From contig JAGNNB010000061.1 of NCBI GenBank assembly GCA_017990865.1, positions 1-11,056 of the forward strand: DNA of 11,056 nt, written 5' to 3'. The stretch is from Lysobacteraceae bacterium. Its GTDB lineage: Bacteria > Pseudomonadota > Gammaproteobacteria > Xanthomonadales > Xanthomonadaceae. Below the pieces are notes generated by a model. It ran no database searches, had not been told where the DNA came from, and was given only the letters and a program-made list of their open reading frames with translations. A program made the translations under genes and the position numbers. Below are positions 1-6,324 of the stretch, in pieces. Position 1 is the first letter of the stretch, and each line of letters begins with the position of its first letter.

Positions 1-206
1 CGCTGCGCGGCAAGCAGCTCACCAACTTCCGCGCGTCCGGCAAGGACGACGACGAAGGCCTGATCCCGCCGATCAAGTTCTCGCTGGAACAGGCGTTGGA
101 ATTCATCGACGACGACGAATTGGTCGAGGTCACGCCGAAACAAATCCGACTGCGCAAGAAACTGCGCACCGAAGTGGATCGCAAACGCGCTTCGCGCGCG
201 GCCTGA
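1..206 (+). CDS. typA: GTPase TypA/BipA, C-terminal end (5' end outside window)
   Basis: This is the last 67 residues of the ribosome-associated translational GTPase TypA/BipA, read in the frame whose first full codon is at position 3 and ending at TGA 204-206. The fragment begins LRGKQLTNFRASGKDD and continues with PPIKFSLEQALEFIDDDELV and the basic tail VTPKQIRLRKKLRT. These are hallmarks of the BipA-specific C-terminal domain, which contacts the A-site region of the ribosome. The G domain and the EF-G-like domains lie upstream of the window. BipA binds 70S ribosomes and supports 50S assembly and growth under cold or stress. The stop is followed after 10 bp by the next + strand gene, so the two may be cotranscribed. 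The identification is secure from the conserved tail; nothing about the missing part can be judged. Confidence 0.95.
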   Translation, partial: LRGKQLTNFRASGKDDDEGLIPPIKFSLEQALEFIDDDELVEVTPKQIRLRKKLRTEVDRKRASRAA

Positions 207-216
207 ACGCGAAGCG

Positions 217-723
217 ATGCAGCAGGACGACGCGCGCTACGATCCGAACCCGAATGCGCACCGCGATGTGCGCATGGTCGCCTTGTTCGAATTGGCAAAG
301 GGCGGCGTGTCCGGCAGCGTCGCTGCGGCGTTGTTGTTGTTCGGCCCGCAGCGCGTTCACGATTTCATCGCGATGGTCGGCGGATGGCTGCATTTCGACC
401 CGGAACAAAGCGCGATGGCGCGCGTGTTGGCGGCGATCACGCCCGAAACCGTGCATCTGGCGGCGATGGCGATCGGCGTGTACGCATGTCTGCGCTTCGT
501 GTTGTTCTGGGGCCTGTGGCATGCGCGCGCTTGGGCCTCGTGGTTCGGTGCGATCGCGGCGACCTTGTATCTGCCGTTCTGCAGCTACGCGGTGGTGCGC
601 TACCCCGGTTGGCCGACATTCGCGGTGTTGGCGCTGAATGTGTTCATCGTCTGGGTGCTGGTGCGCGATGTGCGCAAGCGCCTCGCGGCGAAGCGGCTTG
701 CGGCGACGGCGCCCAGCGCATAA
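217..723 (+). CDS. DUF2127-type small membrane protein
   Basis: A 168-residue protein with a short polar N-terminus (about residues 1-18) and four hydrophobic segments at roughly 21-43, 83-104, 108-127 and 133-152, ending in a basic tail (RKRLAAKRLA). The layout and motifs match my memory of DUF2127: RMVALFELAKGG in the first helix, FDPEQS in the loop, then LRFVLFWGLWHARAWASWFG and LYLPFCSYAVVRYPGWPTFAVL. That family is of unknown function. Basic residues after the last helix suggest a cytoplasmic C-terminus. The ATG at 217 is the first in frame after typA and has only a weak GAAG-type ribosome-binding sequence, so translation may depend on coupling with typA 10 bp upstream. An internal ATG at residue 20 (274) would remove only the polar leader. 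No catalytic motif is visible, and I cannot assign a function beyond integral membrane protein. Confidence 0.85.
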   Translation: MQQDDARYDPNPNAHRDVRMVALFELAKGGVSGSVAAALLLFGPQRVHDFIAMVGGWLHFDPEQSAMARVLAAITPETVHLAAMAIGVYACLRFVLFWGLWHARAWASWFGAIAATLYLPFCSYAVVRYPGWPTFAVLALNVFIVWVLVRDVRKRLAAKRLAATAPSA

Positions 724-825
724 GGCCTTCAAGCGCCCCGATACCGCCGTCGTTGCGGAGCGCGCGGCGCGCAGCCAAACTTGGCGACGGCTCGGTTTCT
801 CGGTTCTGTCCGTGACCAATGGGGC

Positions 826-855
826 TTGCCGGTATTTCGCCCGATTGGCGATTAT
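826..855 (+). promoter_or_regulatory. Weak candidate promoter before the S41 peptidase gene
   Basis: In the 169-bp gap 724-892, TTGCCG (826-831) and GATTAT (850-855) lie 18 bp apart. Each matches the sigma-70 consensus at 4 of 6 bases, and the -10 lies about 37 bp before the ATG at 893. This is the least GC-rich stretch of the gap. It is a weak candidate only; the gene could also be transcribed from upstream, since I see no terminator between 724 and 892. Confidence 0.3.
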
Positions 856-892
856 TTCGCCGTTTTCGACGCCCCTTTCTCGAGCCGCACCG

Positions 893-2443
893 ATGCTCGC
901 TCCGCGCAAGATCGCCCTGCCCGTCTCCCTGCTTGCGGCATTGACGCTATCGATGACCGGCGCGGCCTCCGCGTGGGCCGACGGTGGCGTGCCTCAGGAT
1001 ATTCACGCAAAAGACACTTTCGCCGTCGTGTGGGCGCGACTGCAGGCCAGCGGCTTCCGCGGCGAACACGAAGGTTTGGATTGGGCGGCGCTGAAAGCCG
1101 AACATCAGCCGGACATCGAAAACGCGACCGATATTCATGGCCTGCGGCGCGAATTGAACGAATTGCTGGTCGATCTGAAAGCATCGCATCTGGTGCTGCT
1201 GCCGAACGAAGCGGTCGCGACGTCCGAGGCGACGGTGCCGCTCGACGACACGCCATACGAAAACGAATCGAACGTCGGCGGCAAAGACCCGGTCGACGCG
1301 CCCGTATCGCCCAATGCTTCGGGTACCGGCGGAACGCCGGCTGCGACCGGCTACGGCGATTTCGGTTTGCGACCGACCCTCGTCGACGGCCAAGTGCTGG
1401 TGGAGCGCGTCGTTCCCGGTTTCCCCGCCGAACGCGCGGGCGTACGCCCCGGTTGGCGTATCGATCGCATCGCGCGATTGAATGTCTCCAACGCGATGGC
1501 CGCGTTGCGCACGCAGCCGCAAGAAGCCTCGCGCAACGGCGAAACCATGCTGCTGGGCGGCGTTCTGGCGCTGCTGGACATCTACGCGCCCGGCGAAACG
1601 TCGAACATGCGTTTCATCGATCGCGAGGGTCGGCCGCATGCGCTGGCGCTGAAAGCGGCGCCGAACCCGAACATCCAACCCATCTTCCTGCCCGGCATTC
1701 CGCAGATGCCGATGCGTTACGGCCATCGTCGCATCGCGCTGCCCGGCGGCGGCTGCGCGGTACTGATCGAATTCTCGCAATGGGCGATGCCCGCGTTCGA
1801 CAACGTCGTCGAGACGCTGCGCGAACACGGCGGTTGTCGCGGTGCGATTCTCGATCTGCGCGGCAATTCCGGCGGCATGATCGCCTCGATGGGCGCGATC
1901 GGCGGTTTGTTCGTGGACACGCCCACCTCGCTGGGCACGCTCACGACGGGCGGCGGCGAGCTCAAATTGGCGGCGTTGCCGCGCGTCGTCGATAACGCAG
2001 GCCGCGATATTCGCCGCTTCTCCGGGCCGCTCGCGATCTTGATCGATCGAGGTTCGGTCAGTTGCTCGGACATGTTCTCGGCCAGCATGCAGGCCTTGGG
2101 CCGCGCGCGGATTTTCGGCGTCACCAGCGCCGGCATGGCGCTGCCGGCCGCCAGTACGCCGCTGCCGTCGGGCGACCGTTTGCTGTATCCGATCGCCGAA
2201 TTCGTCGACGCCGCCGGGCGCCGAATCGAAGGCGTCGGCACCGTACCCGATCAGATCGTGATGCCGACCGTCGCCGCCTTATCCGCGGGCGGCGATCCGA
2301 TTCTCGATGCCGCGCTCGCCTGGATCGGCACCGACCCGAAACCCAAAACCGCTCCGCTGGCTGCGGCGCCCGCAGCAACCGCATCCGATACCGCATCGGA
2401 TGCGACGCCCCACACGACTTCCCGCTCAGGAACGACACGATGA
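893..2443 (+). CDS. Secreted S41-family (C-terminal-processing-type) peptidase with PDZ domain
   Basis: A 516-residue exported protein. Residues 1-27 form a signal peptide (basic MLAPRK, hydrophobic core, ASA or AWA cleavage site near 27-29). Residues about 35-110 form an S41-type N-terminal helical region (FAVVWARLQ, LDWAALKAE). A Gly/Pro/Thr-rich linker leads to a PDZ domain at about 153-205 (GYGDFGLRP, then VVPGFPAERAGVRPGWRID). The catalytic domain carries LDLRGNSGG at 320-328 and GSVSCSDMF at 387-395, with Ser390 as the likely nucleophile. The Lys found 25 residues after the nucleophile in Prc/CtpA is Met415 here. The C-terminus is an Ala/Thr/Ser-rich tail. The open frame extends upstream to 638, but the ATG at 893 is chosen because it places a canonical signal peptide at the N-terminus and avoids overlap with the upstream gene. 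No clear Shine-Dalgarno precedes it. The stop overlaps the next start (ATGA). The substrate is unknown, and activity is likely but not proven given the substitution. Confidence 0.88.
   Translation: MLAPRKIALPVSLLAALTLSMTGAASAWADGGVPQDIHAKDTFAVVWARLQASGFRGEHEGLDWAALKAEHQPDIENATDIHGLRRELNELLVDLKASHLVLLPNEAVATSEATVPLDDTPYENESNVGGKDPVDAPVSPNASGTGGTPAATGYGDFGLRPTLVDGQVLVERVVPGFPAERAGVRPGWRIDRIARLNVSNAMAALRTQPQEASRNGETMLLGGVLALLDIYAPGETSNMRFIDREGRPHALALKAAPNPNIQPIFLPGIPQMPMRYGHRRIALPGGGCAVLIEFSQWAMPAFDNVVETLREHGGCRGAILDLRGNSGGMIASMGAIGGLFVDTPTSLGTLTTGGGELKLAALPRVVDNAGRDIRRFSGPLAILIDRGSVSCSDMFSASMQALGRARIFGVTSAGMALPAASTPLPSGDRLLYPIAEFVDAAGRRIEGVGTVPDQIVMPTVAALSAGGDPILDAALAWIGTDPKPKTAPLAAAPAATASDTASDATPHTTSRSGTTR
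2381..2403 (+). repeat. Perfect 9-bp inverted repeat at the 3' end of the peptidase gene
   Basis: GCATCCGAT (2381-2389) and ATCGGATGC (2395-2403) are exact reverse complements separated by 5 nt. The dyad lies inside the Ala/Thr-rich tail codons, about 25 nt before the AGGAA ribosome-binding site of the next gene. In mRNA it would form a hairpin just upstream of that site. A role in translation or message stability is only a guess. Confidence 0.55.
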
Positions 2444-3222
2444 ACTTCCGTACCCGCTCCACGCTCGCCGCGGCGCTTGCGCTCGCCCTTCTGCCTTTCG
2501 CCGCCAGCGCGGGCGATCTGCCCAAGGCGCGCACGTTGATCGACGCCCATCTCAAAGCCGTCGGCGGCGCCAAAGCCTTCGCGAAAGCCGACGAAGGCAC
2601 CATCAAGGCCACGATGGAGATCGTCGAAGCCGGCATGAAAGGCGATATGACGGTGTATGCGCGCGGCACCGATATGACCATGACGCTGACCCTCCCGAAT
2701 TACGGCGAAACCCGCATGGGCACGATCGGCGGCACCACATGGTCGATCGATCCGCAAAACGGTCCGCGCCTGCTGCAGGGCAAAGAGCGCGAACAGTTCC
2801 TGCAGCAGAACGACCGCAAGCACGCCGCACGCGACCAGAGCCTGATCGCGAAAGCCGAAACCACCGCGCTGTCGGATTCCGAAGGCCGCGCCTGCTACCG
2901 CGTCGAGATCGAATGGAAATCGGGCGAGAAGACCGCCGATTGCTACGGCGTGGACGACAGCCTGCTGCTCTCCACCGAATCCACCGCGGCCACGCCGATG
3001 GGCGAGATCAAGCAGATCACGCATATGTACGACTACAAGGCGATGGGCGCGATCAAGGCGCCGTACAAAGCGAAGACCAAGCTGGCGGGCATGACCCAAA
3101 TCATCCTGATGCAATCGTTCGACGAGACCAAACTGGCCGACTCGGTGTTCGAGATGCCGCCGTCGATCGCCGCGCTGTTGAAGAAACAGGCCGAAGCAGC
3201 GGACATGTCCACCGCGAAGTGA
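2440..3222 (+). CDS. Exported LolA-like / outer-membrane lipoprotein-sorting-type protein
   Basis: A 260-residue protein with a clear signal peptide (basic MNFRTR, Ala/Leu core, ASA cleavage after residue 24). The mature part begins GDLPKARTLIDAHLKAVGGA and continues with a beta-rich pattern typical of the LolA-like superfamily: MKGDMTVYARG, then GGTTWSIDPQNGPRLLQGKE, CYRVEIEWKSGE, TPMGEIKQI and DSVFEMPPSIAALLKKQ. Members often appear as outer membrane lipoprotein-sorting proteins, but this one is a distant relative, not LolA of the Lol pathway, and its ligand is unknown. Location should be periplasm or outer membrane inner face. There is no lipobox cysteine at the cleavage site. The start is supported by AGGAA at 2428-2432, 7 nt upstream, and by the ATGA overlap with the peptidase gene, which indicates translational coupling. 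A strong terminator follows the stop by about 50 bp, so this is the last gene of its transcription unit. Confidence 0.82.
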   Translation: MNFRTRSTLAAALALALLPFAASAGDLPKARTLIDAHLKAVGGAKAFAKADEGTIKATMEIVEAGMKGDMTVYARGTDMTMTLTLPNYGETRMGTIGGTTWSIDPQNGPRLLQGKEREQFLQQNDRKHAARDQSLIAKAETTALSDSEGRACYRVEIEWKSGEKTADCYGVDDSLLLSTESTAATPMGEIKQITHMYDYKAMGAIKAPYKAKTKLAGMTQIILMQSFDETKLADSVFEMPPSIAALLKKQAEAADMSTAK

Positions 3223-3271
3223 CGACCCGCGCGCGGCCCCGTCTCCCGGGTATCGCGACGCGCACAACCGG

Positions 3272-3304
3272 AACGGCAGCGGAGCGATTCGCTGCCGTTT
3301 TTTT
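3272..3304 (+). terminator. Intrinsic terminator of the peptidase/LolA-like unit
   Basis: A perfect 10-bp stem, AACGGCAGCG (3272-3281) and CGCTGCCGTT (3290-3299), encloses an 8-nt loop. An uninterrupted run of seven T follows (3298-3304). It lies 50 bp after the LolA-like stop. All features of a Rho-independent terminator are present. Confidence 0.93.
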
Positions 3305-3415
3305 GCTCTCGGTTTTTTTGCCGGCTTTTTTGCTGCCGGCTTTTGCTGGCGTTCTTCGCAAGGAATACCGCAAGCCCACCTAACGCGGGCTTCGGACCGA
3401 CGAACGCGTCCCGGG

Positions 3416-3441
3416 AAAAACGGAGCGGCCCGAAGGCCGCT
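3416..3441 (-). terminator. Intrinsic terminator of the DAHP synthase gene
   Basis: Read on the - strand, AGCGGCC and GGCCGCT form a perfect 7-bp stem closed by a C-TTCG-G tetraloop, the especially stable UUCG type. CCG and five T follow. It lies about 130 bp after the DAHP synthase stop and faces the convergent + strand unit. Confidence 0.8.
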
Positions 3442-3573
3442 GGTTTGGATTCGCGAGCGATCGATGGCCTTGAGGCCGTTCTTCGTATTCTTCGCGCTTC
3501 GCGTTCTCCGTGGCTGGCGACACGAGCGACGCGAAGACCGCGCTACCGATACGCGTGGATTTCTCGCGCGCGC

Positions 3574-4968
3574 TTACAGCCGCGCCGGCGCGTTGATCTG
3601 CGCCTGCTTGCGCACGATCAGCATCGCGATTTCCAGCGCCTGTTCGTAATTCAAACGCGGGTCGACGGTAGTGCGATACGCGCGTTCAAGATCGGTGTCG
3701 GTCAATTCGCGCGCGCCGCCGGTGCATTCGGTCACGTCTTCGCCGGTCAACTCCAGATGCGCGCCGCCCAACCGGGTGCCGACCGCCGCGTGGATCTCGA
3801 ACGCCTGTTCCAACTCGCTGCGGATGTTTTCGAAACGACGGGTCTTGTAGCCGTTGCTGGTCGATTCGGTGTTGCCGTGCATCGGATCGCAGATCCACAG
3901 CACGCGGCGGCCGTCGCGCTTCATCGCTTCCAGCAGCGGCGGCAGTTTGTCCGCGATCGATCCGGCGCTCATGCGATGGATCAGACTCAGCCGCCCGGGC
4001 TCGTCGTTCGGATTGAGCACATCGATCAAGCGCAGCAGTTGATCGGGCGTTACCGACGGACCGATCTTGATCGCGATGGGATTGCGGATGCCGCGGAAAT
4101 ACTCGGTGTGCGCGCCGTCCACCGCCGCCGTGCGCATGCCGATCCACGGAAAATGCGTACCGAGATTGAACCAACCGGCCTGCCGCGGCACTTGTCGGGT
4201 CACGCCTTGTTCGTACGGCAGCAGCAGCGCTTCGTGCGAGGTGTAGAACTCGACGCTGCGCAGGTTATGCAGCGATGCGCCGGAGAGCGTTTCCATGAAC
4301 CGCACGGCATCGCCGATGCCGGCGACCATCTTCTGGTATTCCTCGGCGAGCGGGGAATGACCGACCCAACTCAGATTCCAGTATTCCGGGTGATGCAGGT
4401 CGGCGAAACCGTCGTCGATCAGCGCACGAATGAAGTTCATCGTCATCGCCGAACGCGCATGGCCTTTGATCATGCGGCGGGGGTCGGGAATGCGCGCCTC
4501 GGCGGTGAATTCCGGACCGTTCACCAGATCGCCGCGGTAGCTCGGCAGGGTCGTGCCGTCTTTCGTTTCGGTATCGGTCGAACGCGGCTTGGCGTATTGC
4601 CCGGCGAAACGTCCGACGCGCACCACCGGCAAGCGCAAGCCGTGGACGAGCACGAGGCTCATCTGCAGCAACACCTTCAAGCGGTTCGAGATCACTTCCG
4701 GCGTGCAATCGCCGAAAATTTCGGCGCAGTCGCCGCCCTGCAGCAAGAAACGTTTACCTTCCTGCGCTTCGGCGAGTTGCTGCTTCAGATTCAGCACTTC
4801 GCGCGAAGTGACCAACGGCGGCAACGCATGCAATTCGTCGAGTACGCCCGCGAGTTCTTTCGCATCGCCGTAGGTCGGCTGCTGCAGCGCGGGGCGCGCG
4901 CTCCAACTGGCGGGGCTCCATCCCGGCGGCGGTTGTACGACGGCTTGCAGGTGATCGTTGCGGCTCAT
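3574..4968 (-). CDS. aroG: Class II (plant-type) 3-deoxy-7-phosphoheptulonate (DAHP) synthase
   Basis: This 464-residue enzyme condenses phosphoenolpyruvate with erythrose 4-phosphate to DAHP, the first step of the shikimate pathway, in the cytoplasm. It is the class II type, recognisable from GWSPASWSARPALQQPTY near the N-terminus, LLQGGDCAE, then YRGDLVNGPEF, GRRVLWICDPMHGN and GGAHLELTGEDVTECTGG. The four metal ligands known from the Mycobacterium tuberculosis enzyme are all present: Cys81, His364, Glu406 and Asp436. Length is normal for the class and there is no chorismate mutase fusion. The start at 4968 gives the family N-terminus and is preceded by GAGAG about 8 nt upstream. It lies 76 bp after dsbB on the same strand and has its own terminator. 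No leader peptide or attenuator is visible in the 76-bp gap. Class II enzymes are also found in secondary-metabolite clusters, but nothing here suggests that. Confidence 0.96.
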   Translation of the reverse strand: MSRNDHLQAVVQPPPGWSPASWSARPALQQPTYGDAKELAGVLDELHALPPLVTSREVLNLKQQLAEAQEGKRFLLQGGDCAEIFGDCTPEVISNRLKVLLQMSLVLVHGLRLPVVRVGRFAGQYAKPRSTDTETKDGTTLPSYRGDLVNGPEFTAEARIPDPRRMIKGHARSAMTMNFIRALIDDGFADLHHPEYWNLSWVGHSPLAEEYQKMVAGIGDAVRFMETLSGASLHNLRSVEFYTSHEALLLPYEQGVTRQVPRQAGWFNLGTHFPWIGMRTAAVDGAHTEYFRGIRNPIAIKIGPSVTPDQLLRLIDVLNPNDEPGRLSLIHRMSAGSIADKLPPLLEAMKRDGRRVLWICDPMHGNTESTSNGYKTRRFENIRSELEQAFEIHAAVGTRLGGAHLELTGEDVTECTGGARELTDTDLERAYRTTVDPRLNYEQALEIAMLIVRKQAQINAPARL

Positions 4969-5044
4969 GGGATATCTCTCGAACGCGGCGGCATATGCAG
5001 CGGCGTCATCATCGAATCGGGGGCTGGGAATCAGGGACGGAAGC

Positions 5045-5569
5045 TTAGGCGGAAGACGGCGATGCGCGGCGCTTGAAGGCGGCGTACAGCGCGAAGACGG
5101 TTAAACCGACGAAGCCGATCAAGCTCCAGGCCGGCATCGACACACCGAGCATCTCCCAATCGACCTTCGCGCATTCGCCCGAGCCGGTCAGCACCATCTT
5201 GATCGCGTCGCCGAGCGGGTTCTGTTCCATCATGAATTCGAGCGGGGGACCGCAGGACGGCACTTCGTCTGCGGGCAAGGTCGTCAACCACACGTGACGG
5301 CCGGCGATACCGATACCGGCGCCGCCGGCGATCAGCGCGAGCACGCCGTAGAGCTTGCGGCCCAGCCCGCCCTTCGGCGCATGCAAGCCGCCGATCAGAC
5401 AGACCACGCCCAGCGCGGCGTAGGCGATACGCTGAAAAATGCAGAGCGGGCACGGGTTGAGTTCCCAATGCGTCTGCGAGAACAGCGCGAAACCGATCAT
5501 CCCCGCGCATACGGCGAAGATGAGGAGGAACTGCATGCGGAACGACCACTGGAAAGGATTCGGACGCAT
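5045..5569 (-). CDS. dsbB: Disulfide bond formation protein DsbB
   Basis: A 174-residue inner-membrane quinone reductase that reoxidises the periplasmic thiol oxidase DsbA. It has four hydrophobic segments (about 12-31, 44-63, 71-90 and 144-164) and both periplasmic cysteine pairs: the CPLC motif with Cys40/Cys43, and Cys106 with Cys133 in the second loop. Arg47 follows the CPLC helix start as in E. coli DsbB, where the equivalent Arg48 helps bind quinone. The frame stays open to 5656, but the ATG at 5569 is preferred: it gives the usual short DsbB N-terminus, and the longer start would lie inside the terminator at 5642-5667. The ribosome-binding site is weak. It probably has its own promoter between that terminator and 5569, although I could not pick out a good -35/-10 pair. 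The DAHP synthase gene follows 76 bp downstream. Confidence 0.95.
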   Translation of the reverse strand: MRPNPFQWSFRMQFLLIFAVCAGMIGFALFSQTHWELNPCPLCIFQRIAYAALGVVCLIGGLHAPKGGLGRKLYGVLALIAGGAGIGIAGRHVWLTTLPADEVPSCGPPLEFMMEQNPLGDAIKMVLTGSGECAKVDWEMLGVSMPAWSLIGFVGLTVFALYAAFKRRASPSSA

Positions 5570-5641
5570 CGTCGTAGGACCGTGTTGGGAGGGAAGACCG
5601 CCGGCGCTGCTGCGCCGCAGCATCCCCGACGCCAAGATAGC

Positions 5642-5667
5642 AAAAAACCCCGGCATTGCCGGGGTTT
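5642..5667 (-). terminator. Intrinsic terminator of the alpha operon
   Basis: On the - strand an ACCCCGGCA-type arm pairs with TGCCGGGGT around a very short loop, with flanking A/T pairs extending the stem to 10-11 bp. The stem runs into six T (5642-5647 on the + strand read as A). It lies about 175 bp after rplQ and directly before dsbB, so it closes the ribosomal operon. Because the stem is also flanked by T on the other side (TTT at 5665-5667), it may stop some + strand transcription too. Confidence 0.9.
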
Positions 5668-5712
5668 CGACGTGGGCGAAGCTCGTAAAGTTCAGACGAA
5701 TCCGTTCTGAGA

Positions 5713-5777
5713 GGTAGACCCGGTTTGTCGTGTCGTCCCGTCACTCAGCGAAGGAACGTGCAACGACCGGATCTACC
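5713..5777 (-). repeat. Long-range inverted repeat in the rplQ 3' region
   Basis: GGTAGACCCGG (5713-5723) and CCGGATCTACC (5767-5777) are complementary at 10 of 11 positions, separated by 43 nt. They lie in the rplQ-dsbB gap, between rplQ and its terminator, so the pairing would occur in the 3' untranslated part of the operon transcript. The rest of this gap contains no gene that I can support. Confidence 0.4.
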
Positions 5778-5806
5778 GAGAAGAACGTCGCCGAACTTCG
5801 GACGAC

Positions 5807-5824
5807 GCGGCGCCCGGGCGCCGC
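5807..5824. repeat. 18-bp perfect GC palindrome just after rplQ
   Basis: GCGGCGCCC followed directly by GGGCGCCGC forms an uninterrupted 18-bp palindrome beginning 19 bp after the rplQ stop. With a 4-nt loop the RNA could form a 7-bp hairpin. There is no T run, so it is not an intrinsic terminator. A 3'-end stabiliser or chance in GC-rich DNA are both possible. The 10-mer GCGGCGCCCG recurs at 9009-9018, also in a hairpin. Confidence 0.5.
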
Positions 5825-5842
5825 TCGAATCCGTTCGCCTGC

Positions 5843-6214
5843 TTAGACCGCCGCTTCCGGACGGTCGACCAGCTCGACGTACGCCATCGGCGCATTGTCG
5901 CCGTCGCGGAAACCGCACTTCAGGATGCGCAGGTAGCCGCCCGGACGCTCGCGATAACGCGGGCCGAGTGTGGTGAACAACGTCCCGACCGCTTCCTTGT
6001 CGCGCAGACGCGAGAAGGCGAGGCGGCGATTGGCGACGCCGTCGGTCTTCGACAAGGTGATCAGCGGCTCGGCGACGCGGCGCAGTTCCTTGGCTTTCGG
6101 CAGCGTGGTGCGGATCAAGCCGTGCTTGATCAACGAAGCCGCCATGTTGCGGAACATCGCTTCGCGATGGGCGCTGGTGCGGCTGAATTTGCGTCCGGAT
6201 TTCAGGTGGCGCAT
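5843..6214 (-). CDS. rplQ: 50S ribosomal protein L17
   Basis: This 123-residue large-subunit protein lies near the exit-tunnel side of the 50S particle. The N-terminus [20 protein letters not shown] and the following [25 protein letters not shown] are diagnostic for bacterial L17, as is the C-terminal [24 protein letters not shown]. Length is close to the 127 residues of E. coli. The start is fixed by the family N-terminus and by AGGAA ending 10 nt upstream, followed by TCACCACC directly before ATG. It is the last gene of the alpha operon here, 110 bp after rpoA, and its transcript should end at 5642-5667. Confidence 0.98.
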   Translation of the reverse strand: MRHLKSGRKFSRTSAHREAMFRNMAASLIKHGLIRTTLPKAKELRRVAEPLITLSKTDGVANRRLAFSRLRDKEAVGTLFTTLGPRYRERPGGYLRILKCGFRDGDNAPMAYVELVDRPEAAV

Positions 6215-6324
6215 GGTGGTGATTCCTATGGATCGTATCGTGGCCGTGCGGATGCGGCCTCAGCCGCGAACACGAACCGTCATGTTTGGATATTCGGGCG
6301 CGGCGATGCCGTGCCCGCGATGCG

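Larger units (their letters stand above)
3223..3573. other. Convergent gene-free strip between the two transcription blocks
   Basis: No convincing gene lies here. It separates the + strand LolA-like gene from the - strand DAHP synthase gene and holds a terminator for each (3272-3304 and 3416-3441). Between them are T-rich repeats, GCCGGC followed by six T and GCTG at 3320-3335, and again with four T at 3335-3348. The two GCCGGC palindromes can pair across a 9-nt loop and are followed by TTTT, giving a weaker back-up + strand terminator at 3320-3344. A 6-bp dyad AAGCCC/GGGCTT spans 3372-3392. From 3442 to 3573 I see only GC-rich sequence without notable structure. Confidence 0.75.

Noticed and set aside
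638..892. Longer start for the S41 peptidase (ATG at 638)
   Set aside because: It would overlap the preceding membrane-protein gene and bury the signal peptide inside the protein. The ATG at 893 gives a normal exported N-terminus.
3343..5076. Long + strand open frame opposite the DAHP synthase gene
   Set aside because: It is a mirror of the conserved - strand enzyme, with a low-complexity His/Arg/Gln/Asp composition and no recognisable domain.
5570..5656. Longer start for DsbB (ATG at 5656)
   Set aside because: The extra 29 residues are not DsbB-like, and this start codon lies within the operon terminator.
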